The notes: generated by a model from the sequence alone, not told the origin. DNA of 62,013 nucleotides from Nocardioides agariphilus (GCF_015352445.1 NZ_JADKPO010000026.1:1-62013); one strand, 5' to 3'; positions 1-11,577 are shown, counted from the first letter of the stretch. Made by a program: numbers and translations.

Positions 1-1037
1 AACCGGACGTACCAGGTCATCGCCTCGGGCGGGTCATGCCCATCCACGGCCGGGACGGTGGTCGGGTCGGTCAGGTCGAGGACCGGCCGCACGACGATCC
101 TGGTGTCGACTCCGAGCCAGTCGGCGACCCAGGTCTTGACCAGGTTGGTGGTCGCAGTCCCGTATCGGCCCGCATCGACCGGGCCGATGACCCCACGGGT
201 GGCCAGGTCGGCCAGGGTGGCCAGGTCCAGGGTCAGCACCAGATCCGCCCTGCCGGCACGGCCGGTCGACTCACCTGTCGTGCCCCTGTCGCGGTTCAAC
301 AGGGCCAGGGCGGCTGCGGGGTCGGCCAGGATCCCGACCGCCCGAGCCCGGCGCACCTCGAACCCCTCACCATCACCCGGCTCCCCCAGCACCGCGGCGA
401 CCCGGGACAGGGCCTGGTCGAACGCGACCCCATCGGCCACATCCAGGTCACCGACCAGTTCGAGGGTGGCCGGGGTGCGTCCGGGACGGACCTCCACCCG
501 ACGCGAGGCCAACGCGTTCTGTTCGTCGGCGGCGGCGCGGTCGGGGTCCTCATAGAGGCGGACCTCGTCGACCACCCGCCGGATGAACGGCCGGGTCAGC
601 TTCCCGCCACCGCGCAGCATCTTGTCCACCCGACGCGCCCCGTCCATGGACACGTCACGGGTCTGCTCAGCCAGATACCGCCCCAACGACACCGACAGCC
701 GCAGCTCTTGGATGTCGCGGTAGATGTGCGGCAACCGGGCGGCCAGCTCCAGGGCATCGCCCATCAGCTCCGCGACCGTCTCGGTCTTCCACCCCAGCAC
801 CGCGGCCAGCTCGGCCGGTGCGAACTCCGCCACCCACGGGGCACCCTCACCAGCGAGCGGGATCAGGTCCTCCCCGAAGCACCAGCCCGCCGCGTCCTCG
901 GCCTCGCTCACCGGATGCAGCAGCGCCCAGTCCGCAGCGGTCGCGAGCAGGTCCGCATCGGCGCGCATCCGCCGGGCCACCGCGTCCTTCGCCGCCTCCA
1001 ACACCCGCACCCGCGGGGAAAGCGGCGTCATCGTCAT
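1..1037 (-). CDS. DUF222 / 13E12-type HNH endonuclease family protein, 3' part outside window
   Basis: The minus strand is open from an ATG at 1037 to the window edge (about 345 codons with no stop). The protein starts MTMTPLSPRVRVLEAAKDAV and has an alpha-helical region with LGWKTETVAELMGDALELAA and RDIQELRLSVSLGRYLAEQT. This pattern is typical of the actinobacterial DUF222 (13E12 repeat) family, which normally carries a C-terminal HNH nuclease motif; that part would lie beyond base 1. No strong ribosome binding site is seen; another ATG (1031) and an upstream in-frame GTG (1061) are alternative starts. The family is multicopy in Nocardioides-like genomes and its function is unsettled. Palindromic repeats lie immediately upstream (1139-1234). 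The family call is by recognition; the truncation is observed. Confidence 0.75.
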   Translation of the reverse strand, partial: MTMTPLSPRVRVLEAAKDAVARRMRADADLLATAADWALLHPVSEAEDAAGWCFGEDLIPLAGEGAPWVAEFAPAELAAVLGWKTETVAELMGDALELAARLPHIYRDIQELRLSVSLGRYLAEQTRDVSMDGARRVDKMLRGGGKLTRPFIRRVVDEVRLYEDPDRAAADEQNALASRRVEVRPGRTPATLELVGDLDVADGVAFDQALSRVAAVLGEPGDGEGFEVRRARAVGILADPAAALALLNRDRGTTGESTGRAGRADLVLTLDLATLADLATRGVIGPVDAGRYGTATTNLVKTWVADWLGVDTRIVVRPVLDLTDPTTVPAVDGHDPPEAMTWYVR

Positions 1038-1138
1038 ACCGATAACCCAACCAGGGACCACCGACAGCCCAGGCCCTCAGAACCCCTTATTCCACTGGGG
1101 TTTCTCCACGTTTCGGTAACAGCTGCTTGTTGCCTCAC

Positions 1139-1226
1139 CGGGTTTCGAGACGGGCGCTAGCGCGCCCTCCTCAACCAACGACGGGGACCGGCCAGCGCGC
1201 CCTCCTCAACCAACGACGGGGCCTCC

Positions 1227-1234
<8 letters not shown>
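1139..1234. repeat. Cluster of three dispersed palindromic (REP-like) repeat copies
   Basis: One full copy (1139-1179) and two shortened copies (about 1192-1213 and 1219-1234) share the core CCTCCTCAACCA. The full copy begins GGTTTCGAGACGG and has a GCGCTAGCGC palindrome in the middle. It is the inverted orientation of the units at 20021 and 61556. The last copy contains the TGA stop of the isocitrate dehydrogenase gene (1227-1229). Confidence 0.85.
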
Positions 1235-3467
<2,233 letters not shown>

Positions 3468-3563
3468 GTTCGGACGCTAACAGGCGCGAGGACAGGTCCG
3501 CTCAACGGGCGCTCGACGGGCGTAGGCTGCTGGGCCTCGACATCGTCGGAAGGGGCCGCGGCC

Positions 3564-4577
3564 ATGACCGAAGCGACAGCGACACCCCCAGCTCCTCCCA
3601 CATCAGCCGATCCCACACCCGCCCAGAAGTTCGGGGCCGAGGTCGCCGGCACGTTCGTGCTCGTGTTCTTCGGCGTCGGCACAGCCCTGTCCACCGGGGC
3701 CGACGTGGTCACGACGGGACTGGCCTTCGGGCTCACGGTGCTGGTGATGGCCTACGCGTTCGGCAGAGTCTCGGGGGGTCACTTCAACCCGGCCGTCACG
3801 GTCGGCGCGGTGGTCAGCGGCCGGATGTCTTGGTCCCAGGTGCCCGCCTACGTCGGCGCCCAGCTCTCGGGTGCGATCGGGGCCAGCATCGTGCTGTGGG
3901 TGATCTGGCAGGGCATCCCCGGCTTCAGCTCCGACGGCGGCTTCGGTCAGAACTCCTTCGGCGACCAGGGCGGGTTCGGCTTCGCCTGGTGGGCGGCCTT
4001 CCTGCTCGAGGTGGTGACGGCCCTGGTCTTCCTGGTCGTCATCTTGGCGGTGACCGACGAGCGCAACGAGCACCCGGCACTCGCACCGCTGGCGATCGGG
4101 CTCTCCCTGGCGATGATCCACTTCGCGACGATCCCGCTGACCGGCACTTCGGTGAACCCGGCCCGCTCGATCGGCCCCGCGCTCTTCGCCGGTGGTGACG
4201 CGATCCTCCAGCTGTGGCTGTTCATCGTGGCCCCGCTGGTCGGCGGCGCCCTGGCGGGCCTGCTCTACCCCGCCGTGTTCGGTCGCCACAGCGAGCCGGT
4301 CGCGGGCTCGGGGCTGCGGTTCGGGCGTCGCGCACCTGCCGGCGCGGTCCCCGGCTACGGCGCGCCCGACGCCTACCAGCAGCAGTGGAACCAGCAGCCC
4401 GGCGACCAGCCCTATCCTCCCCAGGCACCTGCGCCCGGGCAGCCCTGGCCGCAGCCGGGCCAGCAGTGGCAGCCACCCCGAGACCCGCAGTACCCGAAGC
4501 CACCGCCCCAGCAGTCGTGGCCCCAACCGGGCGACCTGCCCGACGACGGGCAGACGCGGCCCCGACCGCCGGGCTAG
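3564..4577 (+). CDS. Aquaporin / MIP-family channel with Pro/Gln-rich cytoplasmic tail
   Basis: Membrane channel for water or small neutral solutes. The 337-residue product carries both signature loops: GGHFNPAVTVG in the first half and GTSVNPARSIGP in the second, the latter with the pore arginine after NPA. Six hydrophobic segments fit residues about 15-250, consistent with an AqpZ-like water channel more than a glycerol facilitator, although the selectivity filter cannot be settled by eye. Beyond residue about 255 there is an unusual tail of some 80 residues rich in Pro, Gln and Trp (QQWNQQPGDQPYPPQAP type). The ATG at 3564 follows GGAAGGGG; the open frame extends further upstream but overlaps icd antisense and is not needed. 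Confidence 0.93.
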   Translation: MTEATATPPAPPTSADPTPAQKFGAEVAGTFVLVFFGVGTALSTGADVVTTGLAFGLTVLVMAYAFGRVSGGHFNPAVTVGAVVSGRMSWSQVPAYVGAQLSGAIGASIVLWVIWQGIPGFSSDGGFGQNSFGDQGGFGFAWWAAFLLEVVTALVFLVVILAVTDERNEHPALAPLAIGLSLAMIHFATIPLTGTSVNPARSIGPALFAGGDAILQLWLFIVAPLVGGALAGLLYPAVFGRHSEPVAGSGLRFGRRAPAGAVPGYGAPDAYQQQWNQQPGDQPYPPQAPAPGQPWPQPGQQWQPPRDPQYPKPPPQQSWPQPGDLPDDGQTRPRPPG

Positions 4578-4578
4578 C

Positions 4579-4667
4579 CCCGTCCGCCTGGCCCGTCCGC
4601 CTGGCCCGTCCGCCTGGCCCGTCCGCCTGGCCCGTCCGCCTGGCCCGTCCGCCTGGCCCGTCCGCCT
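4579..4667. repeat. 13-bp tandem repeat, 7 copies, filling a convergent gap
   Basis: The unit GTCCGCCTGGCCC recurs at 4582, 4595, 4608, 4621, 4634, 4647 and 4660. It fills essentially all of the 88 bp between the aquaporin stop (4577) and the lipoprotein stop on the other strand (4666). Confidence 0.95.
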
Positions 4668-5442
4668 ATGCGGGAGGCGCTGACACACTCGCGAGGTCGA
4701 GGCTCCCGATGCCGCCGCTCCTCGCCTCCTGCACGAGACCGATGCCCTCGGCGTAGGCGCGCCGGAACACCGACTCACCTCCAGGCGCGTCTCCGGGCGT
4801 CTCGATCACCAGGAGGAGGCCGCCGAACGTGCCCGCCGGGACCGTTCGCTCCTCGTCCAGCGACAGCACGGTCGACCGTTCGGCGCCACTCGGCAGGAGC
4901 GCACGCACGTATCCGTCGCCGACCCGCGGCGAGGCAGGCATCGCCAGACCGGCCTCGGCGCCGTGTACGTCGGCACTCCAGGACTGCGAGAGCCCTCGCG
5001 TTGCAGGGGCCAGGCTGCGCGTGTCCTCGCCGAAGACCCAGACGTTGCCGCGCGAGTCCTGCGCGTAGTAGGCCTCGCCCTCGATGACCACGTCGCCACG
5101 CGCGTCGGTTCCGACGCTGTGCACGACCACGCAGGAGATGCGGGCGACGACCTGGGGCTCGTCCTCAACGCTGACCTCCAGCCCGCGCACGACGCTGCCC
5201 GAGACGTCGTAGCTCCACACCGTGCCGGGAGCCAGCGGGAGCCACGGGTTGTCGACGCGATCGACGAAGTCGTCAGGGTCGGGGTCAGGGGTCGGGATCA
5301 CCAGCTCGTCGACACCACGCGGACCGATCTTCTCCGGGTTCGCCTGCCCCGCCGCACCGCAACCGGTGAGCAGGGCCAGCACCGCCGCCACGGGCACCAC
5401 TCGCCGCAGTCCCAGGACAGACACGGCCCCAGGATGCCGCAC
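4666..5442 (-). CDS. Secreted lipoprotein of unknown function
   Basis: The 258-residue product has a positively charged start, a hydrophobic stretch ([18 protein letters not shown]) and a lipobox LTGC, so it should be lipid-anchored on the outer face of the membrane at the Cys near residue 28. The mature part begins with an acidic linker ([20 protein letters not shown]) and continues with a beta-rich domain with motifs such as [15 protein letters not shown] and [19 protein letters not shown]. These resemble hypothetical actinobacterial proteins but give no catalytic clue. The start is GTG at 5442; a second GTG lies six codons inside. It is divergent from mdh (50 bp between starts), so the two share a short promoter region. 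Role unknown. Confidence 0.8.
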   Translation of the reverse strand: MRHPGAVSVLGLRRVVPVAAVLALLTGCGAAGQANPEKIGPRGVDELVIPTPDPDPDDFVDRVDNPWLPLAPGTVWSYDVSGSVVRGLEVSVEDEPQVVARISCVVVHSVGTDARGDVVIEGEAYYAQDSRGNVWVFGEDTRSLAPATRGLSQSWSADVHGAEAGLAMPASPRVGDGYVRALLPSGAERSTVLSLDEERTVPAGTFGGLLLVIETPGDAPGGESVFRRAYAEGIGLVQEARSGGIGSLDLASVSAPPA

Positions 5443-5492
5443 GGACGGTGGCTGCTAGCGTCGCTGCCGATCGTCGACACCCAGGAGATGTC

Positions 5493-6506
5493 ATGTCGCC
5501 CGCAACTGACCCCGCACGTGATCAAGCCCCGCTGAGGATCGCCGTCACCGGTGCCGCCGGCCAGATCGGCTACAGCCTGCTGTTCCGTCTCGCCAGCGGC
5601 TCGCTGCTCGGGCCGGACCGCCCCGTCGAGCTGCGACTGCTCGAGATCGAGCCCGCGCTCAAGGCGCTCGAGGGTGTCGTCATGGAGCTCGACGACTGCG
5701 CGTTCCCGTTGCTCGCCGGCGTCGAGACGGGCTCCGATCCCCGCAAGATCTTCGACGGCGTCAACCTGGCGCTGCTGGTCGGTGCGCGCCCTCGCGGTCC
5801 GGGCATGGAGCGCGGCGACCTCCTGTCGGCCAACGGAGCGATCTTCACCGAGCAGGGCAAGGCGCTCAATGACGTCGCCGCAGACGACGTACGCATCGGT
5901 GTCACCGGCAACCCGGCCAACACCAATGCGTTGATCGCGCTCAGCAACGCCCCCGACATCCCGAAGGAGCGGTTCTCGGCGCTGACCCGCCTCGACCACA
6001 ACCGTGCCATCTCGCAGCTGGCCGCCAAGACCGGCGCGCCCGTCACCGACATCACCCACATGACGATCTGGGGCAACCACTCGGCCACCCAGTACCCCGA
6101 CCTGTTCCACGCCGAGGTCGGCGGCCGCAACGCCGTCGAGGCAGTCGGCGACCAGGCCTGGATCGAGAACACCTTCATCCCGACCGTCGCCAAGCGCGGC
6201 GCCGCGATCATCGAGGCCCGCGGGTCGTCGTCCGCGGCCTCTGCCGCGAACGCGACCGTCGACGCGGCCCGCGACTGGCTGCTCGGCTCCGCCGAGGACG
6301 ACTGGGTGTCGATGGCGGTCGTCTCCGACGGCTCCTACGGCGTGCCCGAGGGGCTGGTCTCCTCGTTCCCGGTCACCACCAAGCACGGTGAGTGGACCAT
6401 CGTCGGCGGACTCGAGATCGACGACTTCTCGCGCGCGCGCATCGACGCGTCGGTCGCCGAGCTCGTCGAGGAGCGCGACGCCGTCGTGGAGCTGGGCCTG
6501 ATCTGA
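5493..6506 (+). CDS. mdh: Malate dehydrogenase
   Basis: This enzyme oxidises malate to oxaloacetate with NAD in the TCA cycle. The 337-residue product has the dinucleotide-binding loop [19 protein letters not shown], the cytosolic-type segment [13 protein letters not shown], the NPANTNA motif, LTRLDHNRA, and the catalytic histidine in [12 protein letters not shown] (His196). Length and motifs match the actinobacterial cytosolic-type family. The ATG at 5493 is preceded by AGGAG at 5483-5487. The last codons (Gly-Leu-Ile-stop) form the first unit of a 15-bp tandem array that continues downstream. It is divergent from the lipoprotein gene and convergent with the DUF3017 gene. Confidence 0.97.
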   Translation: MSPATDPARDQAPLRIAVTGAAGQIGYSLLFRLASGSLLGPDRPVELRLLEIEPALKALEGVVMELDDCAFPLLAGVETGSDPRKIFDGVNLALLVGARPRGPGMERGDLLSANGAIFTEQGKALNDVAADDVRIGVTGNPANTNALIALSNAPDIPKERFSALTRLDHNRAISQLAAKTGAPVTDITHMTIWGNHSATQYPDLFHAEVGGRNAVEAVGDQAWIENTFIPTVAKRGAAIIEARGSSSAASAANATVDAARDWLLGSAEDDWVSMAVVSDGSYGVPEGLVSSFPVTTKHGEWTIVGGLEIDDFSRARIDASVAELVEERDAVVELGLI

Positions 6507-6600
6507 AGGGGCCTGATCTGAAGGGGCCTGATCTGACGGGGCCTGATCTGACGGGGCCTGATCTGACGGGGCCTGATCTGAAGGGCCTGATCTGACGGGG
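6496..6600. repeat. 15-bp tandem repeat, 7 copies, starting in the last codons of mdh
   Basis: The unit GCCTGATCTGACGGG (with AAG/ACG variation) occurs at 6496, 6511, 6526, 6541, 6556, 6571 and 6585. The first unit holds the final codons and stop of mdh. The array fills the 102-bp gap before the stop of the convergent DUF3017 gene. Confidence 0.95.
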
Positions 6601-6608
6601 CCCGCCGG

Positions 6609-7043
6609 TCAGGTGACCGGCATGTCCGGGATCGAGGTCGCCAAGAAGATCAGCGCGACACCCGCACCGGTCAGCAGCACGACGTCGATGAAGCGGTTGC
6701 GTACGGCGAGCATCCCCGCGTCGCGCTTGGCGAGCACCAGCCGCAGCAGTGCCGCCACGATCAGCGACCCACCCAGGATCTCGATGCCCAGCCGCCAGTC
6801 GCCGCGAGCCGCGACCACCAGCGCCGTGCCGGCAGCCGCCAGGATGCTGAGGTAGAACGCACCGCCGATGGTCGAGGGGTAGCGACGCGGCTCCTCGTCC
6901 AGTGGTGGCGCGTCCTCGGCGTCGACCGGGGCATCGTCCTCACCGGGCGCTACCGCAGCCGCGGGGTCGACCGGCTCGACCTCGAGGTCGATGGACTCGT
7001 CGGCCGCGTCGTCGGGGTCGGGAACCGCGCGGAGGTGCGCCAC
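6609..7043 (-). CDS. DUF3017 family small membrane protein
   Basis: The 144-residue product has an acidic N-terminal region (about 50 residues rich in Asp, Glu and Pro) followed by three hydrophobic segments: TIGGAFYLSILAAAGTALVV, LGIEILGGSLIVAALLRLVL and VVLLTGAGVALIFLATSI. It also has the family-typical KRDAGMLAVRNRFIDV between helices 2 and 3. DUF3017 proteins are found next to folD in actinobacteria, as here: the gene starts 30 bp after the folD stop on the same strand and is probably co-transcribed. Start is GTG at 7043. Function unknown; a membrane location is inferred from the helices. Confidence 0.88.
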   Translation of the reverse strand: MAHLRAVPDPDDAADESIDLEVEPVDPAAAVAPGEDDAPVDAEDAPPLDEEPRRYPSTIGGAFYLSILAAAGTALVVAARGDWRLGIEILGGSLIVAALLRLVLAKRDAGMLAVRNRFIDVVLLTGAGVALIFLATSIPDMPVT

Positions 7044-7073
7044 GAGGACTCACACTAGACGCCCGCTCGGACC

Positions 7074-7919
7074 TCAGCCCGCCGACGCCTCGGCGATCTC
7101 CACGATGTTGCTCAACAGCATGGCCCGCGTCATCGGACCGACGCCACCGGGGTTGGGCGAGATCCAGCCGGCCACCTCGGCCACGTCGTCGGCGACGTCA
7201 CCGGCGACCTTGCCCTCGACCCGGGACACCCCGACGTCGAGCACGGCGGCGCCGGGCTTGACCATGTCACCCGCGATGATCCCGGGCACTCCGGCCGCCG
7301 CGACCACGATGTCGGCCTCGCGTACGTGCGCGGCGAGGTCCCTGGTGCCGGTGTGGCACAGCGTCACCGTGGCGTTCTCCGAGCGCCGGGTGAGCAGCAA
7401 CCCGAGAGGACGACCCACCGTCAGGCCGCGACCGACCACGACCACCTCGGCACCCGCGATCTGCACGCCGTGACGGCGCAGCAGCTCGATGACGCCGACC
7501 GGCGTGCAGGGCAGCGGTCCGGCCTTGCCGAGCACCAGCTTGCCGAGGTTGGTCGGGTGCAGGCCGTCGACGTCCTTGTCGGGGTGCACCCGCGACAGCA
7601 GCGCGAACTCGTCGAGCCCCGTCGGCTGCTGGACGATGAAGCCGGTGCACTCGGCATCGGCGTTCAGCTCGTCGATGACCGCCTCGACCTCGGCCTGGGT
7701 CGCAGTGGCGGGCAGGTCGCGCCGGATCGAGTTGATGCCGATCTCCGCGCAGTCCTTGTGCTTGGCACCGACGTACCAGTGCGACCCCGGGTCGTCACCG
7801 ACCAGCACCGTGCCGAGTCCCGGGGTGATCCCGCGCTCCTTGAGCGCCGCGACGCGTTCGGCCAGCTCGGCCTTGATGGTCTTGAGGGTCGCGAGGCCGT
7901 CGAGGATCTGGGCGGTCAA
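7074..7919 (-). CDS. folD: Bifunctional methylenetetrahydrofolate dehydrogenase / methenyltetrahydrofolate cyclohydrolase
   Basis: FolD interconverts 5,10-methylene-, 5,10-methenyl- and 10-formyl-tetrahydrofolate, supplying the formyl donor used by PurN and PurH encoded just upstream. The 281-residue product shows the catalytic Tyr49/Lys53 pair in [12 protein letters not shown], the substrate loop VQQPTG, the DVDGLHP segment, [13 protein letters not shown], the NADP loop [16 protein letters not shown], and the C-terminal [14 protein letters not shown]. All are diagnostic. The start codon is TTG at 7919 with an AGGA-like site a few bases upstream. It lies 82 bp downstream of purH on the same strand and upstream of the DUF3017 gene. 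Confidence 0.97.
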   Translation of the reverse strand: MTAQILDGLATLKTIKAELAERVAALKERGITPGLGTVLVGDDPGSHWYVGAKHKDCAEIGINSIRRDLPATATQAEVEAVIDELNADAECTGFIVQQPTGLDEFALLSRVHPDKDVDGLHPTNLGKLVLGKAGPLPCTPVGVIELLRRHGVQIAGAEVVVVGRGLTVGRPLGLLLTRRSENATVTLCHTGTRDLAAHVREADIVVAAAGVPGIIAGDMVKPGAAVLDVGVSRVEGKVAGDVADDVAEVAGWISPNPGGVGPMTRAMLLSNIVEIAEASAG

Positions 7920-8001
7920 GGTGGGTCCTGTCTCTCGTTTCGGTGGGCAAGCTCTCGGTGGTCGACCCGCGCACCTACACGCTTCCCGCTGACGCGTGAA
8001 G

Positions 8002-9576
8002 CTAGTGCGCGAAGTGTCGCGTGCCGGTGAAGTACAGCGGGACTCCGGCCTTCTCGCAAGCCTCGATCGTCAGCTGGTCACGCAGCGAGCCACCGGGTTG
8101 CACGATGGCCCGCACACCAGCGTCGAGCAGCACCTGAGGTCCGTCCTCGAACGGGAAGAACGCGTCGGAGGCGGCCACGGAGCCCTTGGCGCGCTCGCCG
8201 GCACGAGACACGGCCAGCCCGCAGGAGTCCACCCGGTTGACCTGGCCCATGCCGATGCCGACAGCCGCACCGCCGTTGGCGAGGAGGATCGCGTTGGACT
8301 TCACCGCCCGACAGGCCTTCCAGGCGAAGGCGAGATCGGCCAGCGTCTCCTCGTCGGCGGCCGGCCCGGCCGCCAGCGTCCAGGTCGCGACGTCGTCGCC
8401 CGGGGCGTCGACGTGGTCGACCTGCTGCTGCAGCACCCCGCCCGACACCATCCGGAACTCGAACCCGGACTCGTCCTCGGGCCCGTCGCAGACCAGGATC
8501 CGCAGGTTCTTGCGGGCCTGCAGGATCTCCACCGCGCCGTCGTCGTAGGCAGGCGCGACGATCACCTCGGTGAACACCTCGGCGACCTGCTCGGCCATCG
8601 CCACCGACACGGCCCGGTTGGTCGCGATCACGCCGCCGAACGCCGAGACAGGGTCGCACTCGTGGGCCAGGCGGTGGGCCTCGGCGATGTCGGCGCCCAC
8701 CGCGATCCCGCACGGGTTGGCGTGCTTGATGATCGCGACCGCCGGCTCGGCGAAGTCCCAGGCGGCCCGACGCGCGGCGTCGGTGTCGACGTAGTTGTTG
8801 TAGGACATCTCCTTGCCGAACAGCTGGGTGGCTCCGGCCAGGCCACCTCGTCCACCGGCGCCGTCGACGTAGAGGGCGGCGACCTGGTGCGGGTTCTCGC
8901 CGTACCTCAGGTCGGCAGCCTTGGTGAAGGTCGCACCTGCGAACTCCGGGAAGCAGGTCTCACCCTCCGGAGGGGACAGCACCCGACCCATCCAGGACGC
9001 CACCGCGACGTCGTAGGCCGCGGTGTGCGCGAACGCCTCGGCAGCCAGCCGTTGGCGCTGCTCGAGGGTGAAGCCGCCTGCGGCCACGGCGGCCAGCACC
9101 GCGTCGTAGGACGAGGGCGAGGTCACGATGGCCACCGACGGATGGTTCTTGGCGGCGGCCCGGACCATCGACGGCCCGCCGATGTCGATCTGCTCGACGC
9201 ACTCGTCGGGGGATGCGCCGGAGGCGACCGTCTGGCTGAACGGGTAGAGGTTGGAGACCACCAGGTCGAAGGGCTCGACCCCCAGCTCCTCGAGCTGCCG
9301 CACGTGGGACTCGAGGCGACGGTCGGCCAGGATGCCGGCGTGCACCTTGGGGTGCAGGGTCTTGACCCGGCCGTCGAGGCACTCGGGGAAGCCGGTCAGG
9401 TCCTCGACCTTGGTCACCGGGATGCCGAGCGACTCGATGCGAGCCGCCGAGCCGCCGGTCGAGACGAGGGCCACGCCGGCCTCGTGGAGACCTCGCACGA
9501 GGTCGTCGAGACCGGTCTTGTCGTAGACGGAGACCAAAGCACGCTTGACGGGGATCTGGGTCGAGCTCGGGGACAC
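8002..9576 (-). CDS. purH: Bifunctional AICAR transformylase / IMP cyclohydrolase
   Basis: PurH carries out the last two steps of IMP synthesis: formylation of AICAR with 10-formyl-THF and ring closure. The 524-residue product begins with the IMP cyclohydrolase domain ([63 protein letters not shown]). The transformylase domain follows ([60 protein letters not shown], ending FTGTRHFAH). The start is GTG at 9576 with AAGGAG about 10 nt upstream. That Shine-Dalgarno sits inside a hairpin that can be controlled by the ZTP riboswitch directly upstream. Confidence 0.98.
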   Translation of the reverse strand: MSPSSTQIPVKRALVSVYDKTGLDDLVRGLHEAGVALVSTGGSAARIESLGIPVTKVEDLTGFPECLDGRVKTLHPKVHAGILADRRLESHVRQLEELGVEPFDLVVSNLYPFSQTVASGASPDECVEQIDIGGPSMVRAAAKNHPSVAIVTSPSSYDAVLAAVAAGGFTLEQRQRLAAEAFAHTAAYDVAVASWMGRVLSPPEGETCFPEFAGATFTKAADLRYGENPHQVAALYVDGAGGRGGLAGATQLFGKEMSYNNYVDTDAARRAAWDFAEPAVAIIKHANPCGIAVGADIAEAHRLAHECDPVSAFGGVIATNRAVSVAMAEQVAEVFTEVIVAPAYDDGAVEILQARKNLRILVCDGPEDESGFEFRMVSGGVLQQQVDHVDAPGDDVATWTLAAGPAADEETLADLAFAWKACRAVKSNAILLANGGAAVGIGMGQVNRVDSCGLAVSRAGERAKGSVAASDAFFPFEDGPQVLLDAGVRAIVQPGGSLRDQLTIEACEKAGVPLYFTGTRHFAH

Positions 9577-9581
9577 GGGGA

Positions 9582-9608
9582 CGCTCCTTCACAGCCACTA
9601 TCGGAGCG
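9582..9608 (-). promoter_or_regulatory. Putative Shine-Dalgarno-sequestering hairpin of purH (expression platform)
   Basis: Read on the minus strand, CGCTCC (9608-9603) can pair with GGAGCG (9587-9582), which contains most of the purH Shine-Dalgarno AAGGAG. The loop is 15 nt. Lying between the ZTP aptamer and the GTG start, it fits a translational on/off switch. Pairing is seen; the regulatory role is inferred. Confidence 0.6.
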
Positions 9609-9675
9609 GGCACCCAGGCGGGCGATGCCCACGACGTTCACTCCCCGGTGGTCACCCACCCGCGCCAGTCGTGTG
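9600..9675 (-). ncRNA. ZTP (pfl) riboswitch in the purH leader
   Basis: The minus-strand sequence between purN and purH holds the conserved blocks of the ZTP/ZMP-binding pfl motif in order: ACGACTGGCG (9672-9663), a GGTGACCACCGGGGAGTG block with a self-complementary GGTG/CACC stem, and the 3' pseudoknot segment GCCCGCCTGGGTGCCC. Known ZTP riboswitches sense the purine intermediate ZMP/ZTP, a sign of 10-formyl-THF shortage, and commonly precede purH or folate genes in actinobacteria. That fits its place before purH and folD. The motif match is by eye; a covariance-model search would settle it. Confidence 0.85.
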
Positions 9676-9683
9676 AGGACACC

Positions 9684-10319
9684 TTAAGCAGTACCGGCCC
9701 CGATCAACACCCTGCGGCCCTCGACGGTCCAGCCCCGGCGTGCCATCCGTCCCACGGTCTCCACCAGCATCTTGCGCTCCTCGACCTTGATCCGCTCGTG
9801 CAGCGTCTCGGCGGTGTCGTCGTCGTGCACCCGCACCGTCCGCTGGTCGACGATGGGGCCGGTGTCGACGCCGCCGTCGACGACGAACAGCGTGCAGCCG
9901 GTGACCTTGACGCCGTACTCGAGCGCATCGGCAGGCCCGTGCATCCCCGGGAACGACGGGGAGAGGGCGGGGTGCGTGTTCAGCGTCCGTCCGGCGTGCT
10001 CGGCCAGGAACGCCGGCCCGAGCAGCTTCATGAACCCGGCGCAGACCACCAGGTCGGGGGCGTACGACGCCACCGTGGCCGCCAAGGCGACGTCCCACTC
10101 GGCTCGGCTCTCGTAGTCGCCGACCCGGTGCACGAAGGTCTCCACGCCCAACCGGTCGGCGCGGCGCAACCCCTCGATGTCGTCCCGGTCGGAACCGACC
10201 GCGACCACACGAGCGCCGTACGCCGGGTCTGCCGCAGCGTCGAGCAGCGCCTGCAGGTTGGTGCCCGAGCCGGAGACGAGGACGACGAGCCGACTGACCG
10301 GAGGGCGGGAGTCAGGCAC
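9684..10319 (-). CDS. purN: Phosphoribosylglycinamide formyltransferase (GART)
   Basis: PurN transfers a formyl group from 10-formyl-THF to GAR in purine synthesis. The 211-residue product has LVVLVSGSGTNLQALLDA at the N-terminus, VCAGFMKLLGPAFL, and the catalytic block TLNTHPALSPSFPGMHGP with the family Asn and His. The C-terminal DGGVDTGPIVDQ with the essential Asp follows. The frame is open for another 54 codons upstream, but those overlap perM. The GTG at 10319, only 10 bp after the perM stop, puts the SGSGTNLQ loop at the usual distance. No clear ribosome binding site is visible, so coupling to perM is likely. Confidence 0.95.
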   Translation of the reverse strand: MPDSRPPVSRLVVLVSGSGTNLQALLDAAADPAYGARVVAVGSDRDDIEGLRRADRLGVETFVHRVGDYESRAEWDVALAATVASYAPDLVVCAGFMKLLGPAFLAEHAGRTLNTHPALSPSFPGMHGPADALEYGVKVTGCTLFVVDGGVDTGPIVDQRTVRVHDDDTAETLHERIKVEERKMLVETVGRMARRGWTVEGRRVLIGAGTA

Positions 10320-10329
10320 GGGCCGGAGT

Positions 10330-11577
10330 CTAGAGAGCGGACTGCCGCCGCACGTAGCGGCGATAGGACCAGGTCGCCACCAGTGAGCCGACCAGGGCGC
10401 CGAGTCCCAGGGCGACGACGGCGTGGAGCACGACCTGGCCGGCGAACGGGCCGACGTCCTGCATGCGTCCGGGGCCGACAACGCCTCCGGCGAGACCCGC
10501 GAGCGCGCCGGTCAGCAGTCCCGCGAGGATCCCTCCCCCGCAGCCACGCACGGCCGCCTCCTCCCATCGGGTCGTGGGGTAGAGGCGATGCGTCACGGCC
10601 GCCGCGTAGGCCGCGACGACCGGCGGGACCAGCAGGAGCAGGGCCACCCAGCCGGCCGGCTGGCCGTCGTCAGGCAGCGCCGCGAGCATCGGGAACATCG
10701 GCACCGGCCCGAGCACCACCGCGGTCGGGCTGGCGATGGTGGCCGTGCCGACGGCGAACCCGGGGCCGAGCAGGTAGCTGGCCGCGAACAGCACCGCGTT
10801 GGGCAGTGCCAACAGGCTCACCCCGGCGTAGAGGCTCGCCTCCTCGGCGTTGGCGTGCAGCTCGGACATCACGTTGAGCGCGGCGCCGAAGTCGACGGCC
10901 AGCGCCAGGACGAAGGTGGCGAGCGAGGCCCACAGCAGCAGCGAGACGACCTTGAGGCAGACGGTCGCGGCCGCTCTCGCCGAGAGCGGGAGGTACGCCG
11001 TCCAGATGGCCGCGCGCCCCGCTCCGATCGCGATCGACGAGCCGCCCACCAGCGCGCACAGGAGCAGGGACCAGACCACGACCCGCAGGCCCGATGGCGG
11101 CGTCGTCTCGGCTCCCACGGAGCGCAGCGTCACCAGCGCCACGACCAGGTAGCCGGTGGTGAACATCGCCGTGGCCGCGGGAACGGTCCAGTCACGCACG
11201 CCGTCGGCGATCGCATCGGCATCGGGGCCGTGGCCGGACACCGAGTCGCCCACGCGATGCGCGATCCGCCAGACCGCCCAGGCACACACGACGCTGACCC
11301 CGAGCGGGATGGCGGAGATCGCGACGCCGGCCACGCTCGCCCCCGAGCCGTGACCCATCAGCCACGCGTAGGCGCCTGCACGCAGGCCGTCTCGCGGTGC
11401 CCCGTGGGCACCGGCATCGGTCAGGAACCATCCCGCGACACCTACCGCGAGGCAGACGAGCAGGGGTCCTGCCGCGGCCGCGGCCCCGCCGAGGAGCGCC
11501 AGCAGCACCAGCGGCCGCCGGTGCCGGGCATCGAGGATGCGCGGATCCGCGGTCCGGGCAGTCAGCAGGGAGGTCAT
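10330..11577 (-). CDS. perM: PerM-like / DUF6350 polytopic membrane protein
   Basis: The 415-residue product is almost wholly hydrophobic, with about ten predicted membrane segments. It sits directly upstream of purN, the conserved position of the DUF6350 family, whose mycobacterial member PerM has been tied to cell division and persistence. Recognisable stretches are RRPLVLLALLGGAAAAAGPL, AYAWLMGHGSG, and LPNAVLFAASYLLGPGFAVG with a following VLGPVPMFPMLAALP. The ATG at 11577 is preferred because GGGGAGG ends nine bases upstream; GTG 11595 and ATG 11586 are alternatives. It is divergent from the sigma-like gene (113 bp). The family call rests on topology and synteny; the cell-division role is by analogy only. 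Confidence 0.82.
   Translation of the reverse strand: MTSLLTARTADPRILDARHRRPLVLLALLGGAAAAAGPLLVCLAVGVAGWFLTDAGAHGAPRDGLRAGAYAWLMGHGSGASVAGVAISAIPLGVSVVCAWAVWRIAHRVGDSVSGHGPDADAIADGVRDWTVPAATAMFTTGYLVVALVTLRSVGAETTPPSGLRVVVWSLLLCALVGGSSIAIGAGRAAIWTAYLPLSARAAATVCLKVVSLLLWASLATFVLALAVDFGAALNVMSELHANAEEASLYAGVSLLALPNAVLFAASYLLGPGFAVGTATIASPTAVVLGPVPMFPMLAALPDDGQPAGWVALLLLVPPVVAAYAAAVTHRLYPTTRWEEAAVRGCGGGILAGLLTGALAGLAGGVVGPGRMQDVGPFAGQVVLHAVVALGLGALVGSLVATWSYRRYVRRQSAL

Noticed and set aside
7996-9687. Long plus-strand open frame opposite purH
   Set aside because: Its sequence is the high-GC shadow of purH, which has every family motif on the other strand, and it would also overlap the riboswitch.
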